Part shown: positions 16,909-25,867 of the stretch, piece after piece
Numbering within the stretch: the stretch's first letter is position 1
How the letters are laid out: each line of letters opens with the position of its first letter
From: Microcoleus sp. FACHB-68
Lineage (GTDB): Bacteria; Cyanobacteriota; Cyanobacteriia; Cyanobacteriales; Oscillatoriaceae
Direction: 5' to 3'
Length of the DNA: 64,000 nt
Assembly: GCF_014695715.1 (NCBI RefSeq)
Contig: NZ_JACJOT010000001.1
Coordinates: 124,001 to 188,000, forward strand
Notes under the pieces: model-generated
Databases searched by the model: none
Told to the model about the DNA's origin: nothing
Seen by the model: only the letters and a program-made list of their open reading frames with translations
Made by a program: the position numbers and the translations under genes

Positions 16909-16947
16909 CTTTGTCATTTGTTGGAGTGCCGGCGGCAAATGACAAAG
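16909..16947. terminator. hairpin after the 93-residue unknown gene
   Basis: Perfect 12-base arms CTTTGTCATTTG and CAAATGACAAAG flank a 15-base loop containing TGCCGGCGG. There is no T-run after the stem on the plus strand, so it may be a mobile palindromic repeat or RNA-stabilising element, not a true terminator. It starts 22 bases after the stop. Confidence 0.5.
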
Positions 16948-17107
16948 CACAATTTAAACCAAAAACTGATTTATTTTAACAAAAATCATCCATTAATGGC
17001 AAAACTTAGATATTTTTGTTATTTTCAAATAAAATTTACTAAAACCATCCGCACAGTTAGGGATAGTTCCAAATAAGATCAGCTAAATTAGGATAAAAAT
17101 CACCATC

Positions 17108-18067
17108 ATGTCTACCGTTAGTTTAATTCGCGCCGGCTCCTATGAGCGCCAAATTTTGCGGGAATCTTTGGAAACGTTGCTAGAACCTTTGGGAGGAATG
17201 GCGGCGATTGTTAAACCCGGAGATCGGGTACTGCTCAAACCCAATTTGCTCACCGGATCACGTCCCACTAAAGAATGCGTAACGCGCCCAGAAATCGTTT
17301 ATTGCGTCGCCAAAATGGTGCGGGAAGTTGGGGGTAAACCGTTTATGGGAGATGGCCCCGCATTTGGCAGCGCAAGAGGTGTGGCTGTGGCAAATGGATA
17401 TCAGCCGATTCTAGAAGAATTAAATTTGCCGGTTGTGGAATTTCATGGCAAACGCTATGAAACCGTGAGCAAAGAATTTAACCATTTGCTGCTGAGTAAA
17501 GAAACAATGGAAGCGGATGTGGTGATTAATTTACCAAAGGTAAAATCCCACGTTCAGCTAACCATGACGATGGGCGTTAAAAACTTATTTGGCTGTGTGC
17601 CGGGAAAAATGAAAGCCTGGTGGCACATGGAAGCCGGCAAAGATGCGAGCCGGTTTGGTCAAATGTTAGTTGAAACCGCACGAGCAGTTAACCCAAATTT
17701 AACGATTTTAGATGGTATAATTGGCCATGAAGGTAACGGCCCTAGCGGTGGAGAACCCCGGAATCTGGGGATTTTAGGCGCTTCTCAAGATGTTTTTGCT
17801 CTGGATCGGGCGCTCTTAGAAATTCTGGATGTTGAGCCAAGCATTGTGCCGACAGTTGCCGCATCAATGAGATTGGGATTGTGTCCAGAACTCGCAGACA
17901 TTCACTTTCCGCTGCAACAACCGGCAGATTTGCAAATTTCAGATTGGAAACTACCGGCTTCCCTCGTTCCTATCGATTTTGGAATGCCCCGCGTGATTAA
18001 ATCGACCTTCAGGCATTTGTATATTCGGTTTATTAAGGAACCGATGAAAGCTTACGCCGGCAGATAA
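17108..18067 (+). CDS. DUF362 domain protein
   Basis: This 319-residue protein matches DUF362. It has VKPGDRVLLKPNLL near the N-terminus, KPFMGDGPAFGSARGVA, the VVINLPKVKSHVQLTMTMGVKNLFG core and LDGIIGHEGNGPSGGEP. No ferredoxin cysteine cluster is present, unlike longer DUF362 proteins fused to 4Fe-4S domains. The function of the family is not settled; members are often near iron-sulfur or photosynthesis genes. It stands alone here, convergent with the CHAT-fusion gene. The C-terminus is basic and may be membrane-peripheral. The start ATG follows an A/T-rich leader with no strong Shine-Dalgarno. Confidence 0.85.
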   Translation: MSTVSLIRAGSYERQILRESLETLLEPLGGMAAIVKPGDRVLLKPNLLTGSRPTKECVTRPEIVYCVAKMVREVGGKPFMGDGPAFGSARGVAVANGYQPILEELNLPVVEFHGKRYETVSKEFNHLLLSKETMEADVVINLPKVKSHVQLTMTMGVKNLFGCVPGKMKAWWHMEAGKDASRFGQMLVETARAVNPNLTILDGIIGHEGNGPSGGEPRNLGILGASQDVFALDRALLEILDVEPSIVPTVAASMRLGLCPELADIHFPLQQPADLQISDWKLPASLVPIDFGMPRVIKSTFRHLYIRFIKEPMKAYAGR

Positions 18068-18158
18068 TTTTTTGCTTTATTAATCGAGAACAGTGCTAGT
18101 AGGGTTCGTGAGTTACGCACCCTACAGTCCCACCGATAGCTAAGAAAACTTTTGCCTT

Positions 18159-20633
18159 CTAAGGAATTAACTTCGTTTTCTTTAAACTAACAGATTGTTC
18201 AACGCCTTCAATTAATTTGAATTCATAGTTGCCGGCAGAACCGCTGGGTTGAACTTGAACCAAGACGGGATTTCCACCAACGCGATCGCCCCACTGGTGA
18301 AACTGCACTTCATCGAAAGCACCCGGAACTGAAAACCCCGGACTTGATAATATTCGCTGTAACTGTTGTCGAGAACCATCGCTTTGTTTGACTGCCGCCA
18401 CAACGGCTTGCGTGGCGTCGTAAGCGCTGGGAGTTCGCCAAGTGAGTGTTTCTAAACTGCCCCACAAGTTTTTAGCACCTGCGATAAATGGATGATTGGC
18501 AGACATCGCTGCTGGATGCGAGAAAACAGGAATCACCAAATTGTTAACATCGGCTTGTCCTTCAAGTGTTTTTGCCGTGTGCAATGTTGGGCTACTAAAT
18601 AAAGCCAACTGTCCCCGATTCGCCTTAGCAATGTCCAACGCGTTGGAGAGGCGATCAACATGGGGAGACAACAGCATGGCATCAGCCCCATGATTTTTAG
18701 CGCGGGAGATCGCAACCTCAGCATTAAAGCCCGGTGCACCAAAATTGCAGCGAATATCGATCAGCGTTCCCCCATCTTCTCGGATAGCGCTATCCATTAC
18801 CGCCGCAAATTCATAGCGGAAGGATTGATTATCGACAGAATCAATATCAAAACACATGGCAATACGGGTTTTGTTTGCCGTTTTGATAGCGTAGCGAGCC
18901 AGCTTATTGGCTGCTGAACTTAAGCTGGGAACTGTACGAAATAAAAAGTTATCGTTAGCCCGCCCTCCTAGCTCAACCAAGCCTTTAGAAAAACTGGTGG
19001 GTGTAATCATCACCAACTTGCCCTGATAAACGGCACCACCGGCAGCAGAAGCATCGCTGGCGTTATGTCCAATAACGGCTAGGATATTGCTGTCTTCTAC
19101 AAACACTTCAGCAAGGCGTTTGGCAAGTCTGGGATTATTATCGTCATCGGCAATTTTGACTTTTAAAAACTTCCCGTTGATGCCGCCGGCACGATTCACC
19201 GCTTCCTGTACCTGTGCCATACCACGCAGAATTTCCTGGGCAACATTGGAATTTGTGCCGATGGGAACAGCCGCACCAATTGTTATGGCAGGATGCAAGC
19301 CGGCTTTGGCGTTATTCAGATAAATCCGCGTTTCCGGATCATTTTGATGGATTTGTAAGGAGGTTTGAAAGTGGGAAATTGCACTAGGGAAATCTTTAGC
19401 TGCAAAAGCTTTGACACCGGCTTCCTTCTCAGGTGTTTTGACGGATTCGATTAAAATTTCTTCGCCTAAACTGATGCGACGTTGCAAAGCGTTCCATTCA
19501 TAAACTTTCCAACCGGCAAACAAGGCGAGGGGAATTGTTAAAATGCCGGCTAGCAAAGCGAGTTGACGATAGGGAGATCGCGGCTTACACCAAATGGGCA
19601 GCGGTTTCGTCGGATTTGGACATAACACCGGCAGCCAAGAAGCCCCCGGAAACTTATCTTCCATCCCCTGAAGTTTTGCCCGCGCTTGCCATACTGAACG
19701 ATACAAAGATTGCCCTTGAGCAAATGCTTCAAAAAAGTAGCGCAAAAAGGCATGAGCCACCGGATCTGAAACAGGTTCCCGCATGACGATGACATGGGGA
19801 ATTTGTAAATCTGAGGCACTTTGCGCGAGTCCTAAGCCATCGCAGGAATTAAAAATTGCCAGCGTTAAGCCTTTTTGAACGGCTGAGTGTAAGGCGAGTC
19901 GCAAGTCATTCAGGGACAAACATTCTGTTTCATTGAGATAAATCTGTCCCCCTTTCCCCTCACTATGGCTAAAACTATGGCCGGCAAAAAACAGGATATC
20001 CCAATGCTGTTTAAGCAGTGTCTCAATCAGTTGGCTACGGTGCGGCATTTGTAATTGCGTTACTTTGGCAGTCGGTAGTTGCTGCAAAACTTGCAAATCT
20101 GCTTGAGTATCAATGCCTTCATCACTGCCCAAAACTGCCAAAATTCGCACCGGGTTTGGTAGTCGCTTCCACGCCGGCTGAGTGCTAGGAAGATGCTGGA
20201 AATTAACGCATAGTTCGATATCAGGGCGATGCTCAACTAAATTCCACAAATGCCAGGGAAGCCGGCGCAATGCTGGATCTTGAGTTTGCAGAATAATCTG
20301 AGCCGGTTCGGAAAACTGTTGCAGAGGTAAGCAATCAAACCACTGCTTTAAACTGGTTTCAAGATCCTCTGCCAATTTACTACATTCCTTTGAATTGGAA
20401 ACGTTTTTTGTTTGGTTAGAGGGAATCTTGATGCGCCGCAATTTATGCCGCACTTTGTCTAAAGAGCAATAAGCCTGTTGCCAATGGTTATAATATTGCA
20501 GAATTTCCACTGCGGGAGGTAGCTGTCCCGTAATCGTAAAAGCAGTTTGTCCAGCGTCTCGAATCTGAAACTCTACGGGAAATCCCTGCTCAAAGCTGCC
20601 ATCACCAATTGTGAAGATAATCTGCTTTCCCAT
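18159..20633 (-). CDS. CHAT caspase-like protease fused through one membrane segment to a periplasmic Leu/Ile/Val-type ligand-binding domain
   Basis: This 824-residue protein has a novel-looking layout. Residues 1-110 are a beta/helical N-terminal region. About 110-345 is a CHAT protease domain with the dyad His219 (ILFFAGHSFS) and Cys264 (AIFNSCDGLG). A membrane segment lies at about 356-375 (LALLAGILTIPLALFAGW) and a TPR-like linker at about 400-445. Residues 448-800 are a type I periplasmic binding fold (ITIGAAVPIGTNSNVAQ, RAGGINGKFLKVKIADDD, VIGHNASDASAAGG), as in branched-chain amino acid ABC receptors and amino-acid-binding receptors. The expected topology is protease inside, sensor outside. 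It is last of a compact set with kinase, sigma and DUF1822 genes; the gap to DUF1822 is 19 bases. The dyad is intact. Substrate and ligand are unknown. Confidence 0.88.
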   Translation of the reverse strand: MGKQIIFTIGDGSFEQGFPVEFQIRDAGQTAFTITGQLPPAVEILQYYNHWQQAYCSLDKVRHKLRRIKIPSNQTKNVSNSKECSKLAEDLETSLKQWFDCLPLQQFSEPAQIILQTQDPALRRLPWHLWNLVEHRPDIELCVNFQHLPSTQPAWKRLPNPVRILAVLGSDEGIDTQADLQVLQQLPTAKVTQLQMPHRSQLIETLLKQHWDILFFAGHSFSHSEGKGGQIYLNETECLSLNDLRLALHSAVQKGLTLAIFNSCDGLGLAQSASDLQIPHVIVMREPVSDPVAHAFLRYFFEAFAQGQSLYRSVWQARAKLQGMEDKFPGASWLPVLCPNPTKPLPIWCKPRSPYRQLALLAGILTIPLALFAGWKVYEWNALQRRISLGEEILIESVKTPEKEAGVKAFAAKDFPSAISHFQTSLQIHQNDPETRIYLNNAKAGLHPAITIGAAVPIGTNSNVAQEILRGMAQVQEAVNRAGGINGKFLKVKIADDDNNPRLAKRLAEVFVEDSNILAVIGHNASDASAAGGAVYQGKLVMITPTSFSKGLVELGGRANDNFLFRTVPSLSSAANKLARYAIKTANKTRIAMCFDIDSVDNQSFRYEFAAVMDSAIREDGGTLIDIRCNFGAPGFNAEVAISRAKNHGADAMLLSPHVDRLSNALDIAKANRGQLALFSSPTLHTAKTLEGQADVNNLVIPVFSHPAAMSANHPFIAGAKNLWGSLETLTWRTPSAYDATQAVVAAVKQSDGSRQQLQRILSSPGFSVPGAFDEVQFHQWGDRVGGNPVLVQVQPSGSAGNYEFKLIEGVEQSVSLKKTKLIP

Positions 20634-20652
20634 AACTCATTTGCGCTTGGCA

Positions 20653-21759
20653 TTAGACCATAAAGTGTTCTTCAAAGCGGGCATTGTCCAACTTGAGGGC
20701 AACACTGAACCGATCTCCCGGTTCTGCAATTAACTTTAGCTGAATGTAGTCATCGCTTTCTCTGGCAATCACATTTTCTTTCACAAGATTACCCAATTCA
20801 TCTTGTCCGCTCACTTCCAGTTGTAAACCGGCTGGCAAATAGGATTGATAGCGCAGCGGATAAACTCGCAATAATAGCGCGAAAGTTTGATCAGCCTTTG
20901 GCAAAATTGCCACCATTAAAGCGCCGGCATAACCGGCTAATTGGCTTCTCAAATCAGTGAGGCGTCGAATGCCGGCATGGGGGTTTTCCGGGGCGAGATC
21001 CCACAACAGTTCAGCCGCTTTCCAGCGCACTTCTTCGTCTTCAGTTATCTGAATTAAATAACTGAGGGCGTCGCTGGGGGAGAAATGTTCATCTTGCAGA
21101 ATAGCGGTCTCTTGACTAGAATACAACTGTTCAATCGGTTGCCAAACACTCACAGACTCAGCCTGTCGCGTGCGGAATGCCCAGGATTGTTGCTGAGAAA
21201 TTAATTCCTCAAAAGCCTGCCAACCTGGATCAAATACTTGATGTAACCATAGATTTAAACGGACAAATCCGACTGAAGGAACGAGTGCCGGTGTAGAGTG
21301 CAATATTTCTAGTAAGGCGTCAAGCGGTTGCAATTGTGAGCGGGAAATAGTGGGTGCGGCAATTTGAACAAATCCTAAGATCGTTCCGACTTCACAAGTT
21401 TTATCGATCTCGACAACGATGTAACCGAGTCGATCTGCCCAAACTTCTGGGGGAATGGCACAGGTTGCTTCTCCTAGAGGAATGGGGCGACATTCTAACC
21501 GCCCTTTTCCTGGTAAATATAAATCAGCAATATCTGCCCCAAGACGACAGCCGGCGTTCCAACTATAACCCGTTTTTAAATGCGTAGAAATCGCAAGCAT
21601 TCGCAAGTAATAATGGACAACCAAAACGGCCAGGGTATTGCAATAAACTTGAGTTGCTTTTTCGGCAGTTGGTTGCTCCCGCGCAAATTGTTCGGCAGCG
21701 TAGCGATCTTTGGGAGCTAGGGGAATGCTAAAGGTACTAAAAGAAGTTAAGTCTTTCAT
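20653..21759 (-). CDS. DUF1822 family protein
   Basis: This 368-residue protein resembles cyanobacterial DUF1822. The N-terminal signature is YCNTLAVLVVHYYLRMLAI with a following STHLKTGYSWN, a LGYIVVEIDKTCEVGTILGFV block, and a C-terminal Ig-like or beta-rich part (VYPLRYQSYLPAGLQLEVSG). The family is typically encoded between a sigma-like gene and a CHAT or other large protein, as here; the gaps are 14 and 19 bases. Its biochemical role is unknown. A regulator or adaptor of either neighbour, for example a sigma-binding protein or a protease substrate, would fit the context but is inference. No membrane segments are apparent. Confidence 0.82.
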   Translation of the reverse strand: MKDLTSFSTFSIPLAPKDRYAAEQFAREQPTAEKATQVYCNTLAVLVVHYYLRMLAISTHLKTGYSWNAGCRLGADIADLYLPGKGRLECRPIPLGEATCAIPPEVWADRLGYIVVEIDKTCEVGTILGFVQIAAPTISRSQLQPLDALLEILHSTPALVPSVGFVRLNLWLHQVFDPGWQAFEELISQQQSWAFRTRQAESVSVWQPIEQLYSSQETAILQDEHFSPSDALSYLIQITEDEEVRWKAAELLWDLAPENPHAGIRRLTDLRSQLAGYAGALMVAILPKADQTFALLLRVYPLRYQSYLPAGLQLEVSGQDELGNLVKENVIARESDDYIQLKLIAEPGDRFSVALKLDNARFEEHFMV

Positions 21760-21773
21760 GATTAATTGTTACG

Positions 21774-22400
21774 TCAGGAATGGTAGCCGCCTTCTCTGGC
21801 AAATCTTTGGAGCTGAGTAATACACTCGCGTTGATAGAAACCGCTCAATGTCGGAACAGCAGCCTTCAGTTCTTTAGAAAGCGTTTCCCAAGGAATAGGT
21901 TCTGGCGGCAACCGACAGCGGATTAAAATATAACAGTTCACATCTGGGCAGTTCCTTACATGAATTCGTTTGAGTTCTTTTTTGTTTTTCTCCAACCATT
22001 CTAGGAGGTCTTCCATAATCGTTGAAGGTTCAGGCCGGCTGTCTGGAATATTCCACATGGAGGGTGCTTCATCTTTATTCAAGGGGGTTTCCAAATCGAT
22101 AAAGTTCGCTCTTTCTCTTTGGATTTCTTGCCAGCGATTAAGAATTTTAAATCTTAAATTATTATTGAACCAAGTCATGACCCCGGCTTTACTAGGATCG
22201 TAACGATCTAGATTTTCACAAAACCATAACCAAGTTTGCTGAAGTGCCTCCTGATAATCATCTCTTGGCACATTTGGCGCTTTCCAAATTTGGGTGGAGC
22301 GCTGCATTTTTGCAATAATTAAATTCAGCCTTTTTTGACGCTCAAAGCTGCCCTGCGGATAGCAACGGGTTTCTAACACGAGTTCATTTAATTCACACAT
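21774..22400 (-). CDS. short sigma-70-like factor
   Basis: This 208-residue protein is related to ECF-type sigma factors. The region-2-like stretch is DDYQEALQQTWLWFCENLDRYDPSKAGVMTWFNNNLRFKILNRW, which I read from about residue 45 to 90. A linker rich in acidic and proline residues follows, then a C-terminal helical part (PIPWETLSKELKAAVPTLSGF) that could serve as a region-4 helix-turn-helix. It starts MCELNELVLETRCYP. It lies 44 bases after the kinase gene and 14 before the DUF1822 gene, so all are probably one transcript. Promoter specificity is unknown. The weak region 4 makes an atypical or non-canonical sigma role possible. Confidence 0.75.
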   Translation of the reverse strand: MCELNELVLETRCYPQGSFERQKRLNLIIAKMQRSTQIWKAPNVPRDDYQEALQQTWLWFCENLDRYDPSKAGVMTWFNNNLRFKILNRWQEIQRERANFIDLETPLNKDEAPSMWNIPDSRPEPSTIMEDLLEWLEKNKKELKRIHVRNCPDVNCYILIRCRLPPEPIPWETLSKELKAAVPTLSGFYQRECITQLQRFAREGGYHS

Positions 22401-22444
22401 AAAGTAAGGTAAATTAGGAAGCAGATTTCAAACAAAAACATCAA

Positions 22445-23905
22445 TTAGCTAGTAGATTTTACTGTATGTACTTGGCGGATTTCGATAGGTAACTCTAACC
22501 ATTCACTCAGCTCATACGCCAACCAATCTAGTTCTGGCTCCGTCAAATTTGTTAGTTCATATTGCTGGGTGCCTGCCCAAATGGCAATTGAGCTGCGAAC
22601 AAGATTAGATGAATAACTGTCTACGCTTTCTACAATTTTTATATAAGGACAAATTCGCTCAATTTTGAGAATATCTTTTCTCAAGGATAAAGTAATTGTT
22701 TGAAATCCAAAAGCTTTTTGAATAAAGTAAATTTTGTCTCGATCTATGTGTAGCCGAACGCTGTAAAATAATTTATAAATAGCAAGAAGCAACAAGTAAC
22801 CTAGTATTACCCACGGCACCCAAGGAAAAAATTGAAAGCTAGCCGCTAAAGCACCGATAAACATCCAACCAAAAATAAGAATAAGAACCGCGAATGAAAC
22901 TATTTTCTCGATTATAATCTGTAAACCATTAAACATTCTTTTTATAATAATTGATAATGACCAATTAAATTTAGATAAATTAGATAATTCTACTTGAAAA
23001 AATGATGGAATAATAATTTGCAGTTCGGCTGCACTCTTGGTAAGTAATAGATTGCTACCTGCCGGCTTTCTAGGAATTAACGGCGCAGAATCGATGAAAT
23101 CGGGTTGTTTCAACGCTTGCAAAGCTCTCTGAGCCGAAGTAAACCGTTTATCCAAACTCGGTTCTACTATCTTTCTCAACCAGCGACTGAATTCAAAACT
23201 TAACTCAGTTACTTGTTCAAATTGAATGCGAAAATCCTTTTGCGGCAAATCAGAGGGATGCACTCTTGTGATTAAATAAATTAACGTTGCCCCCAAACTA
23301 TAGAGATCGGAAGCCGGTACTGCCCGTCCGCCAAATTGTTCCACCGGCATATAACCGTAGGTGCCCACAATTGTAAAAGTTCCTCCTTCCACCGCTGCCA
23401 AATTCTGCACAGAACCAAAATCAACCAAATACACGTTTCCCACATAATTACCTGAGCGGTTATTCAACAGAATATTGCTGGGTTTGATATCTCGGTGAAT
23501 AATCGGTGGCTTTTGTTCGTGTAAGTAAATCAGGATTTCTAAAAGATTTTCAGCAATTTGTTTCACCTCTGCCTCGCTGAAGGTACGCCCAGCTTTTAAA
23601 TGGGCTTCTAAGGATATGGCTTTGATGTAAGTTTGAACTAAAACAAATCCTTTGCAATTGGGTAAATCGAGGTCAAATCCATTGAGATATTTAGGAATTG
23701 CCGGCAGCGATAGGGTTTGTAAGATTTGAGCTTCTCGCTCAAATAATTTCAGGTGATCCCATTCAAAGTCCCCGCCAAATTTCAGAATTTTGACAACCAC
23801 GAGTTCCTGCGTTACGAGATCACACGCCAGAAAGGTTTCTCGTCCGGGTTTTTTGCTGAGTTGCTGTTGAATTTGGTAACGCTCGCCTAAAACCTGCCCA
23901 ATCAT
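22445..23905 (-). CDS. membrane-anchored Ser/Thr protein kinase
   Basis: This 486-residue protein has a eukaryotic-type kinase domain at 1-270. It has the ATP-binding lysine in VVVKILKF (Lys39), the catalytic loop HRDIKPSN (137-144), DFGSVQNL (162-169) and an activation segment ending GTYGYMPVEQF. The glycine-rich loop is degenerate (LSKKPGRET instead of GxGxxG), yet the other catalytic residues are present. Two hydrophobic segments at about 335-375 are followed by a C-terminal domain of about 110 residues (IDRDKIYFIQKAFGFQ and onward) of unknown type. The start is supported by GAGGTGAGGAT before ATG. It heads the kinase-sigma-DUF1822-CHAT run and may phosphorylate members of it. Confidence 0.9.
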   Translation of the reverse strand: MIGQVLGERYQIQQQLSKKPGRETFLACDLVTQELVVVKILKFGGDFEWDHLKLFEREAQILQTLSLPAIPKYLNGFDLDLPNCKGFVLVQTYIKAISLEAHLKAGRTFSEAEVKQIAENLLEILIYLHEQKPPIIHRDIKPSNILLNNRSGNYVGNVYLVDFGSVQNLAAVEGGTFTIVGTYGYMPVEQFGGRAVPASDLYSLGATLIYLITRVHPSDLPQKDFRIQFEQVTELSFEFSRWLRKIVEPSLDKRFTSAQRALQALKQPDFIDSAPLIPRKPAGSNLLLTKSAAELQIIIPSFFQVELSNLSKFNWSLSIIIKRMFNGLQIIIEKIVSFAVLILIFGWMFIGALAASFQFFPWVPWVILGYLLLLAIYKLFYSVRLHIDRDKIYFIQKAFGFQTITLSLRKDILKIERICPYIKIVESVDSYSSNLVRSSIAIWAGTQQYELTNLTEPELDWLAYELSEWLELPIEIRQVHTVKSTS

Positions 23906-23928
23906 ATCCTCACCTCATCATTATTTGC

Positions 23929-24261
23929 TTATAAGGGTTTATTGACTGCGTTTATCTCAATTGTTGAAAAGCCCTTTCCCTTTCTGATGATTTCTTGCTT
24001 TCCCCACATGAAATGTGTCCCGTCGTCGAATACTAAAACATGACACACGGCTAGCTCGTAACCTTCTTGGCGATCCCTAACTAACTCTTCGGCTTTCTCC
24101 CGCGCTTCCTGAAAGGTTTTGAACTGTATTGCCCTCATGATGAAGGGAGTCCATTCCCACAGTTTCGCCCCATCCGTATCCTCTACCAAACATAAAAAAT
24201 CTTCGGTTTGGGGAGCAAGCAAAACGAAAAATTCAGGCGTGTCGGAGAACGAACTAATCAT
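23929..24261 (-). CDS. hypothetical protein, 110 residues
   Basis: The product is a small acidic soluble protein (MISSFSDTPEFFVLL to INAVNKPL) with an aromatic-rich middle (LWEWTPFIMRAIQF) and a helix (FQEAREKAEELVRDRQEGYE). I recognise no family. It ends 23 bases before the kinase start. Its leader GATGAGGTGAAGATATG is nearly the same as the kinase leader GATGAGGTGAGGATATG, which supports both starts and suggests matched translation. Codon use and composition look like its neighbours. A role with the kinase is an inference from position only. Confidence 0.7.
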   Translation of the reverse strand: MISSFSDTPEFFVLLAPQTEDFLCLVEDTDGAKLWEWTPFIMRAIQFKTFQEAREKAEELVRDRQEGYELAVCHVLVFDDGTHFMWGKQEIIRKGKGFSTIEINAVNKPL

Positions 24262-24403
24262 ATCTTCACCTCATCCGCAATCTGCTTATTGGCATTGCTT
24301 TCATACATTTATCTGGATGGTTACGAAACTTTACATGAGCCGGCAACCCTTCAACACAAGGAACTGCATTTCATCTGGCAAATCGCTAAAACTTACTCAT
24401 GTC

Positions 24404-24499
24404 TCAGCCGCCGCAGCCGCCGCAGCCGCCGCAGCCACCGCAGCCACCACCACAGCCACCACCATCACCGCCACCGCCGCCACCATCACCGCCACCGGC
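24404..24499. repeat. CAGCCGCCG-type tandem repeat encoding the Gly/Cys tail
   Basis: Imperfect 9-base units (CAGCCGCCG, drifting to CAGCCACCA and CACCGCCAC) tile the last 32 codons of the TIGR04222 gene. Read on the minus strand they code CGG and GGD/GGG triplets. Such an array is prone to length change between strains. Confidence 0.75.
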
Positions 24500-25867
24500 A
24501 CTACTACTAGCAGCCACAGGAGGAATGAAAACTTCTTTTAAACCGGCAAGTGTGGTGCCGGCTAAGACGCCAGCGCCCAGTACAGCAAATGCCCTTGGAA
24601 GTTGCGGATCAGTGGTGCTAGCAACTGTTGGACGTCCCAAATGACTTTGAATATTCACGAGTACGTGATCGCCTAACCGGCTACGAAACGGCAATGAAGA
24701 TAGAAAAATTGACCCAATGAAGGCGGTGAGAATGCACAGAAACAGCAGAAACCCTATTGGCTTGTCGTGATAGAGTCCCACGAAAATTTTGGTAACGCCG
24801 AGTGCCAACAAAGCGAAAATAGGAATTGCTGAAAAGATCCGAACAAAATCAGCTTGCTTTTGATTCAGCAGCAGTTGCAATTGCTGTAAGCGTTCACGAA
24901 TTTGCTCAACCGCAGCAGTAACCGCAATCGCTGTTCTTACCTGATAAATATTTCCATAGCTTTCAATTGCTGCGGCAACGGCTTGTTCCAGTGGGTGCTT
25001 AATCTGCTCTAAAGTTGTTGTAAGAACGAGCTGGCTTCCTGTATGCACTTCCACTTGTTCTCGCTGTACAAGGCTGGCAATTGCCGTATCCACGGTGTGG
25101 TGTTGTCCGGCGCTGAGGTAGGCAGTTTCATACAAATCCAGTTCAACAGTAGAGTTGCCACCCGGCAGTCGCAGATAATGGCCCTGAAGGACTCCCAAGA
25201 TGATGCTGACAAGCCCTAAAAATACATATAGTGCCAAAAATGTTGGCCCCGTTAGGTTAAGCGGATTGGGGAAAGTGCCCGATTGTAGGGAAGAAGCACA
25301 GCCGCTTACAGCAAGGGTTAAAACAAATAGCACTGCCATTATTGCCGGCTGATTCCAGTCAATTTTGGGCAAGAAATCCAAACTTGGCTTCGGCACAATC
25401 CAATTCTGTTGCCGGTTGACTGGCACGAATTGATTGCTGTGATTGATATGAATGTGCAAGGGAAGCCAGATATCATTAGGGGGTGCATACCCAAAAAAAT
25501 GCTCATAACTGGCAAGTGTTTTGTTGTACCAATCGTTATATTTATCGCGTTCACTGCTACCTCCGCGAGAAGGTTCATGATGCAGAGGCATTTGTAAAAT
25601 CTGAGGACAAAATTCTTGCCAGTAAGATCGCGTGTAAGTTAAATGCAAATGCCAGACTTGATCAACCGGCTCAGATGGTGAAACCGGATGTCCCGCCGCG
25701 ACTGCCAGAAACGCAAACTTTTTGTATTCCGCAATCACGCGCTGAGTATAGCCATCACTCCAGCCCTTTTCTTTTGCCAGTCGCCGGCTAAAACACCATC
25801 TCGCATCGGGATCGTCAAGGGAAAATGCTTGGATTTGTTGATAAAGTTGGCTTTGCTGCGGGTTCAT
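24404..25867 (-). CDS. TIGR04222-type membrane protein with Gly/Cys-rich tail
   Basis: ATG 25867 gives the expected start MNPQQSQLYQQIQAF (488 residues); the frame is open to another ATG at 25900. The N-terminal part has DPVDQVWHLHLTYT-type sequence (here EPVDQVWHLHLTYTRSYW) and later HEPSRGGSSERDKYNDWYNKTLASYE, both typical of TIGR04222 proteins. Membrane segments lie around 170-190, 220-240, 360-380 and 385-405. The C-terminus is SSSAGGGD, then only Gly, Asp and Cys in GGC/CGG units. Such tails are seen in the family but have no known role. It lies 142 bases upstream of the 110-residue gene on the same strand and may belong to the same cluster. Confidence 0.82.
   Translation of the reverse strand: MNPQQSQLYQQIQAFSLDDPDARWCFSRRLAKEKGWSDGYTQRVIAEYKKFAFLAVAAGHPVSPSEPVDQVWHLHLTYTRSYWQEFCPQILQMPLHHEPSRGGSSERDKYNDWYNKTLASYEHFFGYAPPNDIWLPLHIHINHSNQFVPVNRQQNWIVPKPSLDFLPKIDWNQPAIMAVLFVLTLAVSGCASSLQSGTFPNPLNLTGPTFLALYVFLGLVSIILGVLQGHYLRLPGGNSTVELDLYETAYLSAGQHHTVDTAIASLVQREQVEVHTGSQLVLTTTLEQIKHPLEQAVAAAIESYGNIYQVRTAIAVTAAVEQIRERLQQLQLLLNQKQADFVRIFSAIPIFALLALGVTKIFVGLYHDKPIGFLLFLCILTAFIGSIFLSSLPFRSRLGDHVLVNIQSHLGRPTVASTTDPQLPRAFAVLGAGVLAGTTLAGLKEVFIPPVAASSSAGGGDGGGGGGDGGGCGGGCGGCGGCGGCGG

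Noticed and set aside
24119-24644. Plus-strand ORFs rich in Ala, Pro or Arg/His over the CAGCCGCCG repeat
   Set aside because: They are three frames of the same tandem repeat opposite the Gly/Cys tail of the TIGR04222 protein.
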